A DNA stretch of 64,000 bases from Snodgrassella alvi (GCF_040741455.2 NZ_CP160328.2:1550001-1614000), one strand, 5' to 3'. Shown: positions 30,627-44,563, counted from the stretch's first letter. A program made the numbers and translations. Notes: generated from the sequence alone by a model not told the origin.

Positions 30627-32383
30627 TGTGTATAGTGCTGCATGGTGTGGCAGTAGGAACCGGAGTAGCTATTGGACGGGCTCATTTAGTCGTACGTGGG
30701 ATGGACGATGTCCCTCATCGCGATTTATCCATAGAAGAAATTCCAGCAGAAATTGCCCGCTATGAGCAGGCTATTAAAACGACACGCCGTCAGTTAGAAC
30801 AGCTACGCACCGATATTCCTCAAAATGCACCTTCGGAACTAGGCGCGTTTATTTCTTTGCATCTGATGCTGCTTGGAGATGTCAGTCTGTCTCGAGAGCC
30901 TGTTGATATTATTAAAGAAAAGTGTATTAATGCTGAATGGGCTTTAAAGTTACAAACAGATAAGTTAGCTGAACAGTTTGATGCAATTGAAGATAATTAT
31001 CTGCGCGCGCGTAAACAAGATATGTTGCAGGTGGTTGAGCGTATTTTTAAAAATCTGATTGGACTATCTACAGAAGTTGTAACTGAAGCCGAGGACTTTG
31101 AAGAAGATACGATTCTGGTTGCACATGATTTATCACCGGCAGATACCGTCTTTTTTAAAGACAGCCGTATTGCTGCTTTTGTTACAGATGCTGGTGGTCC
31201 AACTAGTCACACAGCTATTTTGGGGCGTAGTCTAGATATTCCATCAGTAATTGCGCTTGGATATGCCCGTGAGTTAATTAATGAAGATGAATTGATAATA
31301 GTTGACGGTTCTATGGGCGTAGTCATTATTGCGCCTGATGATGTTATTTTAAAAGAATATCGTCGGCGTTTACGCGAATTTCGTAGTCTAAAACGGCAAT
31401 TAAATAAACTAAAAAATACGGCGGCAACAACCCTAGATGGCATCAATATAGAGCTTTTAGGCAATATTGAAAGTGTTAATGATATTAAATCATTAAATAA
31501 TCTGGGTGTAGATGGTATCGGGCTGTACCGCAGTGAATTTTTTTACCTAAATCGGGATGCATTACCGACAGAAGAAGAGCTATATACAGAATATGCTGAT
31601 GTGGTAAAAAGGCTGAAAGGTAAACCATTAACTATACGCACTATTGATTTGGGTGTTGATAAAAATCCGCGTTGGTTTGGACCCAGTCATACGATGAATC
31701 CAGCCCTAGGTCTGACTGGAATTCGATTATGTTTGGCAGAACCTGTGATGTTTCGTACTCAGATGAGGGCTATTATGAGAGCTGCTGTTCTCGGTCCTGT
31801 ACGCATGATGTGGCCAATGATTTCGTCAGTCACTGAAATTCAACAATGCCTAACTCATCTGAATACTGCTAAACAGCAGTTAAATGACCGTTTTCAAAAG
31901 TTTGATGAAAAAATTCAGGTCGGCGCGATGATAGAAATACCATCAGCTGCTTTAACTGTGAATTCTATTCTGAAACTGATTGATTTTGTGTCTGTGGGTA
32001 CCAATGATTTGATTCAGTATACATTGGCTGCTGATCGTAATGATGAAAGCGTTAGTTATTTATATCAGCCTGGTCATCCTGCAGTGCTTAAGCTGCTATT
32101 ACATGTTATTCGTACTGCTGTGCGGTTAAATAAACCAGTGTCGATTTGCGGAGAAATGGCTGGAGATGCCCAGTATACGCGTCTGCTTATGGCGATGGGG
32201 TTACGTCGTTTTTCGATGAATGCGAATAACATTCTAGCAGTAAAAAATCAGATTATTCAAAGTGATTTGTTAATGCTAGAAAATGAGGTGCAGAAAATTC
32301 TGCGCAATGATGATCCTGATAAGGCATTAAAATTGCTTAAAAAATTTAATTCTTCACATGAATTGGCTGATTCTGTGGAATAA
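30626..32383 (+). CDS. ptsI: Phosphoenolpyruvate-protein phosphotransferase (Enzyme I)
   Basis: 585 residues. Autophosphorylates from PEP and passes phosphate to HPr. Active-site His195 is in GGPTSHTAILGRS; the PEP-binding barrel shows LYRSEFFYLNRDALPTEEE, and the C-terminal PEP motif VSICGEMAGD includes the catalytic Cys. Slightly longer than E. coli EI (575). Overlaps ptsH by one base (TAATG), so translation is coupled. Together EIIA-HPr-EI form a phosphorelay whose output is probably regulatory. Confidence 0.95.
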   Translation: MCIVLHGVAVGTGVAIGRAHLVVRGMDDVPHRDLSIEEIPAEIARYEQAIKTTRRQLEQLRTDIPQNAPSELGAFISLHLMLLGDVSLSREPVDIIKEKCINAEWALKLQTDKLAEQFDAIEDNYLRARKQDMLQVVERIFKNLIGLSTEVVTEAEDFEEDTILVAHDLSPADTVFFKDSRIAAFVTDAGGPTSHTAILGRSLDIPSVIALGYARELINEDELIIVDGSMGVVIIAPDDVILKEYRRRLREFRSLKRQLNKLKNTAATTLDGINIELLGNIESVNDIKSLNNLGVDGIGLYRSEFFYLNRDALPTEEELYTEYADVVKRLKGKPLTIRTIDLGVDKNPRWFGPSHTMNPALGLTGIRLCLAEPVMFRTQMRAIMRAAVLGPVRMMWPMISSVTEIQQCLTHLNTAKQQLNDRFQKFDEKIQVGAMIEIPSAALTVNSILKLIDFVSVGTNDLIQYTLAADRNDESVSYLYQPGHPAVLKLLLHVIRTAVRLNKPVSICGEMAGDAQYTRLLMAMGLRRFSMNANNILAVKNQIIQSDLLMLENEVQKILRNDDPDKALKLLKKFNSSHELADSVE

Positions 32384-32511
32384 AACAAATTCTTTTGTTT
32401 GACTTAGCATAGATTAACTGCGTTTAATGCTCGGATTAATATAATTATTTTATCAATATTGTTGTTGCCTGACAGTCAGTATTGAGTAAGTAGTGTTTTC
32501 CCGCAAATTGT

Positions 32512-32549
32512 CCACCGATATTCTCTCCCTTGGTATCGGTGGTTTTTTT
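32512..32549 (+). terminator. Terminator after ptsI
   Basis: CCACCGATA (32512-32520) and TATCGGTGG (32534-32542) form a 9-bp stem with a 13-base loop, followed by seven T residues. It lies 130 bases after ptsI. Confidence 0.75.
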
Positions 32550-32662
32550 AGATAAATATATGCAATGTGAATATATTATTTAAATTGATTGATTACATAG
32601 TATGTTTTCAATATCGAAGAGTTGAAGGAATCTACTATCTTACTAAAGTAATTAATTGCAAG

Positions 32663-32689
32663 TTGGTGTCTGGAGTAAGCTGTTATAAT
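32663..32689 (+). promoter_or_regulatory. Candidate leuS promoter (extended -10)
   Basis: TGTTATAAT (32681-32689) is an extended -10; TTGGTG at 32663 would be a weak -35 with a short 15-base spacer. Start would fall about 30 bases before leuS. Confidence 0.5.
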
Positions 32690-32720
32690 AGCGGTCTATT
32701 TTTATACAATAAATTGATGA

Positions 32721-35366
<2,646 letters not shown>

Positions 35367-35380
35367 ATTTTGCAAGGGCT

Positions 35381-35413
35381 AAAAAAAAGACATGTTTTAA
35401 CATGTCTTTTTTG
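35381..35413. terminator. Bidirectional terminator between leuS and gcd
   Basis: A-run, AAAAGACATGTT / AACATGTCTTTT stem (35385-35396 with 35399-35410), T-run. A-run and T-run on both sides let it serve the convergent genes on each strand. Confidence 0.85.
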
Positions 35414-35475
35414 TTTATATTTGTCTGATTTGAGTATGAACAGTCAGTAATCAGATTATCCGTGTTCTTTAAAAC

Positions 35476-37857
35476 TTATGGCAGGGTGTAGGCAATTAAT
35501 GTATCACCCATTTTTGTACCAAATGAACCATGACCTCCGGCCATTTGTACAACGTATTGTTTGCCATTAACAGCATAGGTCATAGGTGTTGCTTGACCAC
35601 CTGCTGGTAAGCGTGCCTGCCATAATAATTGACCATTACTAGTGTCGAAGGCACGTAGATAATCATCTTGTGTGGCACTGACAAACATTACATTACCTGC
35701 AGTAGATATTGAACCGCCAAGCCCTGGTACACCGATTTTCATCGGAGGCAGTTCAAACAGTTTCGGTAGGCTATCGCGTATTGTTCCGATACGTTTTTTC
35801 CAGACTACTTTATTAGTTTGTAAATCTACGCCGCTAACAAATCCCCAGGCTGGTTGTTTGCAGGGTAAGCCAATCGGAGATAGGAAAGGATTGATTTCTA
35901 CTCCATAAGGTACCCCATACATGGGTTGCATACCGTTTTCTGTGCCTGCACCTTGTTCTTGCTGTGCTCTGTTTGGATTGGTTGGTATCAGGCGAGAAAT
36001 GAAAGGTAGTCCAATCGGATTCATTAGTGCAATCTGACGATCTTGATTCACAGATATACCACCCCATTCAAACACACCTAGATTTCCGGGAAATACAAGA
36101 GTGCCATTTTCAGAAGGTGGCGTATAAATGCCATCATAATTTAGACGTTTAAATTGAATTCGGCAGACAAGCTGATCGAACATGGTTGCACCCCACATAT
36201 CCTTATCTGTGAGTTTGCCCTGTGGTGTCAGGCTTAGTGTTGAGAATGGCTGAGTTGCTGCATAGTGCTCGCCTTTAGTTGGATTGCCACGTTTTAAGGT
36301 TTGCGGTACTGATTTTTCTGTAATAGGAACAATGGGTTGTCCAGTTTCACGATTAAGCACAAAAATATTACCAGTTTTAGTCAAAATATAAATGGCTGGT
36401 ACTCGTTTTCCTGAAGGTAGTGTTACATCCATTAATGATGGTTGAGCTGGCACATCCATATCCCATAAATCGTGATGAGTGGTCTGAAAATGCCAAATAA
36501 GTTTTCCGGTGGAGGCATTTAGTGCCACGATGGAATTAGCATATCGTTCTTTGAGTTTATCTCGATTGCCTCCCCAGATATCTGGTGTACCTACCCCAGT
36601 AGGTACATAAACAATATTCCTTTGCTGGTCATAGGCTAGAGGTGCCCAAGCATTGGGAGAATTATGCACAAAAGTAGTATTTTCACCCGGCATGGCATTC
36701 GGATTTTGTGCACCAGTATCAAATATCCATTTCAGATGGCCATTGTTGGCATCATAACCACGGATGACACCAGAGGGCTCTTTTGTGGAGAGATTATCAG
36801 TAACAGACCCACCAATGATAATAGTGCTGGGTGTCACTACCGGCGGTGAAGTAGGATTGTAGCCACCTAAATATGCGTAAGGCATTTTAGCTTGAAGGTT
36901 GATTTCGCCGTTATTGCCAAAGTCCTGACATTTTTGTCCATTGTCGGCATTAACTGCAATTAAACGTCCATCATTAACCGGCAAAAGGACTTTTCGTAGA
37001 CATAAAGTAGAAGGAGTGGTTTCATTTTGCTTAGCTTTGGTCGCGTCGTAATAGCTGACACCACGGCAAGTTAGATGTTGAAAGGTTTTATTGCTGCGTA
37101 ACTTTGGATCAAAACGCCAAAGCCTTTTACCTGTTGTGGCATCGAGGGCATCCAGAAACTGATGTGGTGTACAAATGAATAGTTTGTTACCGATTTTAAT
37201 TGGTGTCAGCTCATTAGTTGTTTCCGCTGAGTCGTTATTAGTTTTGAAATCACCGGTGTGATAGGTCCAGGCTACTTTAAGCTGATTAACGTTATTGGTA
37301 TTGATTTGAGTTAAAGGGGAATAGCGTGTACCGCCTTGTGTACGGCCATAGGCGGGCCAGTCTTCTGCTGCTACGCCATTTGGGTCTACTGCAGGTGCTG
37401 GCTGGGCGCGCGAAATGGTTCCGTTGATTTCCTGTGGGTCATGATTAATGCTGTAAAGCATGATACCCAGAATAACTATCAATCCAATGGCAATGGCGGC
37501 TTGGCCACTGCGTTTTGTAGTTAATTGGCGTGTTGGCCATGGTAACAGTAGCCACAGACCTAGTATAAACAGAATGTCAAAACGTGGTGCCAATGCCCAA
37601 AAGTCTGTACCGGATTCCGATAATCCCCAATCAAGTGTGGCAATGAGGATTATCGCGAACCACCACAGGCTATTGCTGCAATTACGCTGATATAGAACGG
37701 TGAACAAACCAAGTGCGATTGCTAGGATTGCATAATAAGCGGAACCGCCCAGACTAATTAACCAAATTCCTCCTATAAGCAGATAAAGAGTAGCTAGCCA
37801 TAATATGATCGATGTGATGATTTTGGCGACGAAACGCTTTGATTTATGTGTGTTCAT
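35476..37857 (-). CDS. gcd: Membrane-bound PQQ-dependent dehydrogenase (glucose/quinate family)
   Basis: 793 residues from the ATG at 37857 (AGAGG upstream), against 796 in E. coli Gcd. Five N-terminal membrane helices (about residues 8-140) are followed by a periplasmic eight-blade PQQ propeller starting near DWPAYGRTQGG. Matches to Gcd include NSPNAWAPLAYD, YGGNR-like WGGNRD, HHDLWDMDVPAQPSLMD and the C-terminal RAFDTSNGQLLWQARLPAGG. Oxidises a sugar or polyol in the periplasm and reduces ubiquinone. The substrate (glucose, quinate or another) cannot be told by eye. No pqq biosynthesis genes are near. Confidence 0.88.
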   Translation of the reverse strand: MNTHKSKRFVAKIITSIILWLATLYLLIGGIWLISLGGSAYYAILAIALGLFTVLYQRNCSNSLWWFAIILIATLDWGLSESGTDFWALAPRFDILFILGLWLLLPWPTRQLTTKRSGQAAIAIGLIVILGIMLYSINHDPQEINGTISRAQPAPAVDPNGVAAEDWPAYGRTQGGTRYSPLTQINTNNVNQLKVAWTYHTGDFKTNNDSAETTNELTPIKIGNKLFICTPHQFLDALDATTGKRLWRFDPKLRSNKTFQHLTCRGVSYYDATKAKQNETTPSTLCLRKVLLPVNDGRLIAVNADNGQKCQDFGNNGEINLQAKMPYAYLGGYNPTSPPVVTPSTIIIGGSVTDNLSTKEPSGVIRGYDANNGHLKWIFDTGAQNPNAMPGENTTFVHNSPNAWAPLAYDQQRNIVYVPTGVGTPDIWGGNRDKLKERYANSIVALNASTGKLIWHFQTTHHDLWDMDVPAQPSLMDVTLPSGKRVPAIYILTKTGNIFVLNRETGQPIVPITEKSVPQTLKRGNPTKGEHYAATQPFSTLSLTPQGKLTDKDMWGATMFDQLVCRIQFKRLNYDGIYTPPSENGTLVFPGNLGVFEWGGISVNQDRQIALMNPIGLPFISRLIPTNPNRAQQEQGAGTENGMQPMYGVPYGVEINPFLSPIGLPCKQPAWGFVSGVDLQTNKVVWKKRIGTIRDSLPKLFELPPMKIGVPGLGGSISTAGNVMFVSATQDDYLRAFDTSNGQLLWQARLPAGGQATPMTYAVNGKQYVVQMAGGHGSFGTKMGDTLIAYTLP

Positions 37858-38460
37858 TATGCCTCTGTATGTTGTTTTAATAAAATTCTTATGGTTAATA
37901 AAAGTCATTATAGTCAGCAATAATAATTATGCAAATGACTATCTATATGAATATTAAATAATTAATATTCAAGATTTTATATACTATTCATCTAAAAATT
38001 ATTGTCTTAGCGATTCAAAAGCTAATTTAGCAGATTTATTGATAATAAATTATATTATTGACGATGGTGTATAAAAGTTAATTCTTTTTTCAAAAATCTG
38101 GTTGATAATGATTCAGAACAGATTCTTTCAGTAGTATTAATTATCTCTAGGGCGCAACAATAATATTTTCTTATGTGAACATTCTTGATTTTGTTTTTAT
38201 CTGATGTCATCGCACAGTTTCGATACGAATAGATGTAGTTTTGTTAATATAATTATTTCAAAAATTCAAAGTTTTTGATAAAAATGGTTGGTTAATGCTG
38301 AAGCTATCTGGTTGGCTTAATTCACTATTAATTATTTTTTAAATAAGCTGTAAATTATTAGATTGATAAATTATTTAATAAATGAACTTTTCTTAAGATA
38401 AAAAATTCTTCCGTATATTCTTTGCTTTTTATTGAAAAGTTTGAAATTAATATATTTTCT
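37858..38460. other. Long AT-rich intergenic region upstream of gcd
   Basis: About 600 bases without a credible frame, between divergently arranged ends (gcd start, thrB stop). Contains TGATAATGATTCAGA at 38103-38117, which matches one half of a Fur box only. Otherwise nothing recognised. Confidence 0.5.
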
Positions 38461-38483
38461 ATTGCTGATGGCATATAAATATA

Positions 38484-39404
38484 TTACTGGCGCAAGCTTA
38501 GCAATAAATCACGGAATACATTTGGATCCTTGATGAAGGTGATTTCGCCAACTTGCGGAAAATGATAATCAAGCAAGCGTGAAACCCAGAAACGGATACA
38601 TGCTGCCCGTTGTGCAATCGGGAAATAATCTTTTTCATCAGTGGTTAGTGTTCGTATGCTTTCATATCCACGGAAAAAAGCTTGCTGGAGATTCTGATCA
38701 AGATGATTGTCTGCTCGTCGAGCCCAATCGTTTACTGCAATAGCAAGGTCGTACATGAAGTTGCCATTACATGCATAATAGAAATCAATAAATCCGGCTA
38801 CCTGCTCCCCGTCCAACAAAACATTATCACGGAACAGATCGGCATGGATAATACCTTCTGGTAAATCCGCACGATTATGAGTATCAAAAAAAGCAATTTC
38901 TTCTAGCAATAGATGCTTATCTTCTGCATTTAGAAAAGGTAACAGCCGATTGCTGGCTTCGTGCCACCAGCTTATGTAGCGTGGATTAGGCATTGTTTGA
39001 GGAAATTCAGTTCCGGCCAAATGCATTTTCGCCAGCATGGCTCCTGTATGGAAGCATTGCTGCTCAGAAGGGCTGCTGGTGTCTTTGCCAGACAAGCAAG
39101 TAACTAAACAGGCTGGCTTGCTTGCAAGCGTACTATCCAACCGGCCGTCTATTCGGGCAATGGGGGTAGGACAAGCTACATCATGAGCACTGAGATGCTG
39201 GGTAAGATCCAGAAAAAAAGGCAGTTCAGCTTGGGTCATGGCTTCAAATACTGTTAATACATAACGTCCCCGTGTGGTGGTAACGAAGTAATTACTGTTG
39301 GTTACCCCTTGAGCGATACCTTGCAAACCAATAAATCGACCCAAGTGATAATCGCGCAGAAAAGTGCGCATTTCATCATCGCTGACACTGGTATAAACAG
39401 ACAT
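38484..39404 (-). CDS. thrB: Homoserine kinase, ThrB type II (aminoglycoside-phosphotransferase-like)
   Basis: 306 residues from the ATG at 39404 ([19 protein letters not shown]). Phosphorylates homoserine on the way to threonine. It belongs to the APH/choline-kinase fold rather than the GHMK family of E. coli Thr[10 protein letters not shown] is the nucleotide loop, [14 protein letters not shown] the catalytic loop (HxDLxxxN) and GFIDFYYAC the metal-binding segment. Monocistronic; the aspartate-family gene asd lies 2 kb away. Confidence 0.93.
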   Translation of the reverse strand: MSVYTSVSDDEMRTFLRDYHLGRFIGLQGIAQGVTNSNYFVTTTRGRYVLTVFEAMTQAELPFFLDLTQHLSAHDVACPTPIARIDGRLDSTLASKPACLVTCLSGKDTSSPSEQQCFHTGAMLAKMHLAGTEFPQTMPNPRYISWWHEASNRLLPFLNAEDKHLLLEEIAFFDTHNRADLPEGIIHADLFRDNVLLDGEQVAGFIDFYYACNGNFMYDLAIAVNDWARRADNHLDQNLQQAFFRGYESIRTLTTDEKDYFPIAQRAACIRFWVSRLLDYHFPQVGEITFIKDPNVFRDLLLSLRQ

Positions 39405-39676
39405 AGATATCACCAATCAAACAGGATATAGACATTATTAAAAGCTGAAACAGAAAATAGAATTGATTTCAGCAAAACGTGTGCATGATAACAAAAAAAA
39501 CTTGTATTCAGTCAGCAAAACAGGACTAATACAGCGGTTATTATGCTTTTAACATATAATAAAAAGGAATAAATGAATGCATAAGGGCTATTTCACAAGC
39601 TGAGAAGATTTACGTATCCTTGATAAGCACTATGTATTAAACGCTGGCTGAAGGTTTGCCAGTTCAGGAGTATAAA

Positions 39677-41065
39677 ATGAATTTATCCGTGCTTGCGAAC
39701 ACGATAGTGTTCGCATTGTTATTATGGGTGCTTGGTCGAACGCAGTTTATCAAATGGAGTCTTTCCAGAAAAGTATTGCTGGGTATGATTCTGGGTATTT
39801 TATTCGGACTGGGGCTACAGCTTGTATACGGCACAGCCAGTCCAGCTGTTGATGCATCATTGCAGTGGATTAATGTAATTGGTAATGGTTATGTTCAGCT
39901 TTTACAGATGGTAGTGATGCCGCTAGTATTTGCTTCTATTCTGAGTGCGGTAGCGCGTTTACATAATGCCACACAGCTGGGCAAAATCAGCCTGATGACG
40001 ATAGGTGTATTGTTGCTGACTACGGCTATTGCGGCCCTGATAGGAACTCTTCTTACCAGCTTGTTTGGATTGACTGCAAACGGCTTGATTCAGGGTGAGG
40101 CTGAAACTGCACGTTATATTGCAATTCAAACAAATTATGTTGGAAAGGTAGCCGATTTAACCGTACCACAACTGCTTCTTTCATTTATTCCGAAAAATCC
40201 CTTTGCTGATTTAACTGGAGCAAATCCAACTTCTATTATCAGTGTTGTGATTTTTGCTGCATTTTTAGGTATAGCGGCATTGAAACTTTTGAAAGATGAT
40301 GCCGCTAAAGGTGAAAGGGTATTGCTGGCTATAGATACGTTGCAAAGTTGGATTATGAAGCTGGTTCGGATCGTCATGTTATTAACTCCCTGTGGCGTGC
40401 TGGCGTTAATGACAAAAGTAGTGGCCGCTTCCAATTTACAAGATATCATCAAGCTTGGGGCTTTTGTACTGGTGTCTTATTTGGGATTGGCATTAATGTT
40501 TATGGTACATGGTTTGTTGCTAGGGGTTTCTGGTATCAATCCAATAAAATATCTACAGAAGGTTTGGCCGGTGCTGACATTTGCCTTTACTAGCCGCTCC
40601 AGTGCTGCTTCTATTCCACTAAATGTCGAGGCACAGACACAACGCCTAGGTGTGCCAAAGTCGATTGCTGGTTTCGCTGCTTCTTTTGGTGCAACCATCG
40701 GGCAGAATGGCTGTGCTGGCTTGTATCCGGCCATGCTGGCTACTATGGTTGCACCAACAGTAGGAATTAATCCGCTTGACCCTTGGTGGATAGCCTCCCT
40801 AGTTGGAATAGTAACCATCAGCTCAGTTGGGGTAGCAGGGGTGGGGGGTGGTGCGACTTTTGCTGCTTTGATTGTATTACCGGCAATGGGCTTGCCGATT
40901 ACATTAGTTGCGTTACTAATTTCGGTGGAACCTTTAATTGATATGGGTCGCACGGCATTGAATGTTAGTGGCGCCATGACCGCCGGTACTTTAACCAGCC
41001 AGTGGCTACACCAAACGGATCAAGCCATACTAAATAGTAGCGAACATGATGAGCTTACACCATAA
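39677..41065 (+). CDS. tcyP: L-cystine/dicarboxylate-type symporter, TcyP (YdjN) family
   Basis: 462 residues from the ATG at 39677 with CAGGAG six bases upstream. Strongly resembles E. coli YdjN/TcyP by memory: [73 protein letters not shown] and [14 protein letters not shown] (substrate and sodium region). About eight membrane helices plus two re-entrant hairpins of the DAACS fold. Likely imports cystine for sulfur supply; no neighbouring sulfur genes. Confidence 0.9.
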   Translation: MNLSVLANTIVFALLLWVLGRTQFIKWSLSRKVLLGMILGILFGLGLQLVYGTASPAVDASLQWINVIGNGYVQLLQMVVMPLVFASILSAVARLHNATQLGKISLMTIGVLLLTTAIAALIGTLLTSLFGLTANGLIQGEAETARYIAIQTNYVGKVADLTVPQLLLSFIPKNPFADLTGANPTSIISVVIFAAFLGIAALKLLKDDAAKGERVLLAIDTLQSWIMKLVRIVMLLTPCGVLALMTKVVAASNLQDIIKLGAFVLVSYLGLALMFMVHGLLLGVSGINPIKYLQKVWPVLTFAFTSRSSAASIPLNVEAQTQRLGVPKSIAGFAASFGATIGQNGCAGLYPAMLATMVAPTVGINPLDPWWIASLVGIVTISSVGVAGVGGGATFAALIVLPAMGLPITLVALLISVEPLIDMGRTALNVSGAMTAGTLTSQWLHQTDQAILNSSEHDELTP

Positions 41066-41096
41066 TCGTTTTGAGTGAACTAAAACTACTTTGAAT

Positions 41097-41132
41097 TTCA
41101 GCCAGTCTTTTAATACGGACTGGCTGAATTTA
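41097..41132 (+). terminator. Terminator after tcyP
   Basis: TTCAGCCAGTC (41097-41107) and GACTGGCTGAA (41118-41128), 11-bp perfect stem with a 10-base loop; only a short T-run. Confidence 0.6.
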
Positions 41133-41183
41133 TATTGATGCTCTCGCAATGATCTGAACAGATTGCGATTATGAATGCACTCA

Positions 41184-41220
41184 GAAAAAAACAGGGTAAT
41201 TAAATATAAACCACCCTGTT
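41184..41220 (-). terminator. Terminator after asd
   Basis: On the minus strand ACAGGGT ... ACCCTGT with a 15-base loop, then seven T residues. Confidence 0.7.
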
Positions 41221-41265
41221 ATGAATACAGGACAAGTAAATATTATCCAACTTGCTACTGTATAT

Positions 41266-42381
41266 TTATCTGCTGTGTAGAACAATTTGCAACATGCGCC
41301 GGATGGGTTCTGCGGCACCCCATAAAAGCTGGTCACCAACGGTAAATGCACTAATGTAATCACCGCCCATACCCATTTTGCGAATACGTCCGACAGGTAC
41401 AGTTAATGTGCCGGTAACAGCCGCAGGTGTCAGCTCGTGCATGGAGGCATTTTTTTCATTCGGCACGACTTTTACCCAGTCATTAGCTGACGCCAAAATA
41501 CGTTCAATTTCAGAGACCGGTAAATCCTGTTTCAGTTTTATAGTTAGCGCCTGACTGTGGCAACGCATGGCACCCACACGTACACACAATCCATCAATCA
41601 CCAGTGGTTGGGTACTACGACCTAAAATCTTATTGGTTTCTACGGCACCTTTCCACTCTTCCTTTGACTGGCCATTACCCAGATCAGCATCAATCCAAGG
41701 AATCAGGCTTCCGGCCAACGGTACGCCAAATTGTGTCTGCGGATAAGCATCGCTGCGCAGAAAATCGGCTACTTTGCGGTCGATGGACAGAATAGCACTG
41801 GCCGGATCGGCCAGCTCGGTACTAACCTGTGATTCAATTGCACCCATGGCACTGATCAGCTCGCGCATATTTTGAGCACCAGCTCCGGAAGCTGCCTGAT
41901 AGGTCATGCTGGTAGCCCATTCTACTAAATCTTGCTCAAACAGACCGCCAAGAGCCATCAACATCAGTGATACCGTACAATTACCACCTACAAAATCTTT
42001 GATTCCACTAGATAATGCAGTATCAATTACAGCACGGTTGACCGGGTCAAGTACGATAACGGCTTTATCACTCATACGCAGGGTAGAGGCAGCATCAATC
42101 CAGAAACCCTGCCAGCCTTGTTCACGCAATGGCTGATGCACAGCTTTTGTATAATCACCACCTTGACAGGTAACAATAATATCCATTTGTGCCAGTGCTT
42201 CCAGATTATGCGCGTCCAGCAAAGTTTTAGCTGTCTGACCAAAATCCGGCGCTGCCGCACCTGCAGCCGACGTCGTGAAAAAATACGCATCAGCAATGTT
42301 CTGAAAATCATTTTCTTCCTGCATGCGCTGCATCAATACCGAACCCACCATGCCGCGCCAGCCAACAAAACCTACTTTCAC
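41266..42381 (-). CDS. asd: Aspartate-semialdehyde dehydrogenase
   Basis: Reduces aspartyl phosphate to aspartate semialdehyde, the branch point to lysine/DAP (peptidoglycan), threonine and methionine. 371 residues, the Gram-negative type. NADP loop [17 protein letters not shown] (residues 4-20), active-site Cys135 in [10 protein letters not shown], and the substrate/His region [17 protein letters not shown]. Divergent from murJ across about 236 bases. Monocistronic with its own terminator. Confidence 0.97.
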   Translation of the reverse strand: MKVGFVGWRGMVGSVLMQRMQEENDFQNIADAYFFTTSAAGAAAPDFGQTAKTLLDAHNLEALAQMDIIVTCQGGDYTKAVHQPLREQGWQGFWIDAASTLRMSDKAVIVLDPVNRAVIDTALSSGIKDFVGGNCTVSLMLMALGGLFEQDLVEWATSMTYQAASGAGAQNMRELISAMGAIESQVSTELADPASAILSIDRKVADFLRSDAYPQTQFGVPLAGSLIPWIDADLGNGQSKEEWKGAVETNKILGRSTQPLVIDGLCVRVGAMRCHSQALTIKLKQDLPVSEIERILASANDWVKVVPNEKNASMHELTPAAVTGTLTVPVGRIRKMGMGGDYISAFTVGDQLLWGAAEPIRRMLQIVLHSR

Positions 42382-42617
42382 CGGGTGCTCCTTAAGTCAC
42401 TTTAAATGAATCAAAATCTCTGTTACCAGAAGTCGTTCACTCTTATAACCATATTCGTGACTATTTGTAAACTGTTAATTTTTGTTTGAATTGTATTTGA
42501 TGCTGAATAGCACGTTTTGGCAGATTGGTGCCATCCGTTTGAGCTCAATTCTGGCCGTATAGAATCGGTAGCCATTCCGGTGTACACTTTCGCCTTTGTT
42601 TTTAGTTGGTGCAATCG

Positions 42618-44156
42618 ATGAATTTACTGCGTACTCTGGCCAAAGTCAGCAGCATGACCATGTTGTCACGTGTGCTAGGTTTCATCCGCGACACCATAAT
42701 AGCCCGCAGCTTTGGTGCGGGCATGGCAACAGATGCATTTTTTGTGGCGTTTAAACTCCCCAATCTGTTGCGCCGTATTTTTGCCGAAGGCGCATTTTCA
42801 CAGGCCTTTGTGCCGATACTGGCTGAGTACCGCGAGACGCGTTCACCAGAAGCAACGCGGGCTTTTGTGCAGCATGTGGCCGGATTGCTGTCGTTTGTGC
42901 TAATAATCGTGACAGCCATCGGGATTCTGGCTGCGCCGGTGGTAATTTATATTTCTGCGCCTGGTTTTCAACAAGATGCCGATAAGTTTGCACTTTCTGT
43001 CCAGCTATTGCGGATCACATTCCCATATATATTTTTGATTTCGTTGTCTTCACTGGTTGGCAGCGTACTCAATACCTATCATCAGTTCAGTGTGCCGGCT
43101 TTTACCCCCACATTTTTGAATATCTCCTTTATTGTATTTGCTTTATGGTTGGCACCATATTTTCATCCGCCGGTACTGGCTCTGGCATGGGCAGTATTTG
43201 TGGGAGGATTGTTGCAGCTGTTGTATCAATTGCCATATTTATTTAGGCTGGGTTTTCTGGCCATGCCTAAGCTAAAACTTAGGGACAAGGCCGTAAACCG
43301 TGTTTTAAAGCAAATGGCACCGGCCATTCTTGGTGTATCAGTGGCGCAGATATCTTTAGTGATTAACACCATCTTTGCTTCCTATCTGCAATCGGGTTCA
43401 GTATCGTGGATGTATTACGCCGATCGCCTAATGGAGTTGCCGACGGGTGTACTGGGCGTAGCACTGGGAACAATTCTACTGCCCACGCTGTCTAAGCATT
43501 CTGCCACTAATGACATTGCCAGTTTTTCCGCTTTACTCGACTGGGGGTTGCGTCTATGTATGCTGCTCACTTTGCCGGCAGCTGTGGGTATGGCGGTTTT
43601 GTCCTTTCCATTGGTAGCGACGCTGTTTATGTACCGAGAGTTCAATGAATATGATGCACTGATGACACAAGGCGCATTGGTGGCCTATTCTGTTGGTCTA
43701 ATTGGCCTGATTTTGATAAAGGTATTGGCACCAGGTTTTTATGCGCGTCAAAACATAAAAACGCCAGTCAAAATCGCGATTTTCACCTTATGCATGACGC
43801 AGTTAATGAATCTTCTGTTTGTGTGGAAACTGCATCATGTTGGTCTGGCTCTGGCCATCAGCTTAGGTGCCTGTATCAATGCTGGGCTGTTGTATATCCT
43901 TTTACGACGACAGAAACTGTATACACCCACAGCAGGATGGATGCGTTTTCTGCTGCGGCTGGTAATGGCATTGATCATTATGGGAAGCGGTCTGTGGCTC
44001 TTGCAGCATTATTTGCCATTTAATTGGCATAGTAGCGGACTGATAAAAGTAGGTCAGCTAAGTGGCTTGATAGCGGCCGGAATTGTCTTGTACTTCGGTG
44101 CTCTTTTCGCATTGGGTTTCCGGATACGTGATTTCCGGCGTGCCGAAGCAGAATAA
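42618..44156 (+). CDS. murJ: Lipid II flippase MurJ
   Basis: 512 residues from the ATG at 42618 ([22 protein letters not shown]); a TTG four codons earlier is less likely. About 14 membrane helices of the MOP exporter superfamily. [41 protein letters not shown] is the family's signature block, including the cavity arginines, given here only by its positions 28-68. Moves lipid-linked peptidoglycan precursor, on the carrier made via UppS, across the inner membrane. No clear Shine-Dalgarno; no terminator seen before the convergent gene. Confidence 0.95.
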   Translation: MNLLRTLAKVSSMTMLSRVLGFIRDTIIARSFGAGMATDAFFVAFKLPNLLRRIFAEGAFSQAFVPILAEYRETRSPEATRAFVQHVAGLLSFVLIIVTAIGILAAPVVIYISAPGFQQDADKFALSVQLLRITFPYIFLISLSSLVGSVLNTYHQFSVPAFTPTFLNISFIVFALWLAPYFHPPVLALAWAVFVGGLLQLLYQLPYLFRLGFLAMPKLKLRDKAVNRVLKQMAPAILGVSVAQISLVINTIFASYLQSGSVSWMYYADRLMELPTGVLGVALGTILLPTLSKHSATNDIASFSALLDWGLRLCMLLTLPAAVGMAVLSFPLVATLFMYREFNEYDALMTQGALVAYSVGLIGLILIKVLAPGFYARQNIKTPVKIAIFTLCMTQLMNLLFVWKLHHVGLALAISLGACINAGLLYILLRRQKLYTPTAGWMRFLLRLVMALIIMGSGLWLLQHYLPFNWHSSGLIKVGQLSGLIAAGIVLYFGALFALGFRIRDFRRAEAE

Positions 44157-44199
44157 ATAGCTCAGTATTTTAGCTTTCTTGATGAGTAAAGTAAGCGTA

Positions 44200-44508
44200 T
44201 TACTTGCGTTCAAATTCTTTCAATTCTTCGGCAATAAAATATTTAACCAAATCAGAGTACAGAGTTTTGATTACCTCTCCGTTTAGACCTTGCTCTTCTG
44301 CCCAGTGCTGGCGTTTTTCAAGCATGCTTTTAAAACGTTCACTGGCTTGAACATCGGCAGTATTTTTTTTAAATTTACTGGCTGCTTTGACATAACCGAA
44401 ACGGATGGACAATAACTGAATGATCGCATAATCAATGTTATCAATTTCGCTACGGATTTCATTCATATTGCTGCAATCATCTGGCAGACGGTGTGGAGTA
44501 TATGGCAT
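44200..44508 (-). CDS. AroQ-class chorismate mutase / isochorismate-pyruvate lyase (PchB-like)
   Basis: 102 residues, an all-helical AroQ-fold protein. It resembles Pseudomonas PchB over its length: PDDCSNMNEIRSEIDNID, YVKAASKFK (the active-site KAA-x-FK segment) and RQHWAEEQGLNGEVI. PchB makes salicylate from isochorismate for siderophores, and has weak chorismate mutase activity; a stand-alone chorismate mutase for Phe/Tyr is equally possible. No pchA-like or siderophore gene is adjacent. Has its own promoter candidate. Convergent with murJ. Confidence 0.82.
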   Translation of the reverse strand: MPYTPHRLPDDCSNMNEIRSEIDNIDYAIIQLLSIRFGYVKAASKFKKNTADVQASERFKSMLEKRQHWAEEQGLNGEVIKTLYSDLVKYFIAEELKEFERK

Positions 44509-44563
44509 ATTTGTAAGTTATTTATTTATCAAGAAATTATATTTTAGGCTAGTAAAGATGTTA

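Noticed and set aside
38103-38117. Fur box upstream of gcd
   Set aside because: Only one half-site matches; AT-rich background makes this likely by chance.
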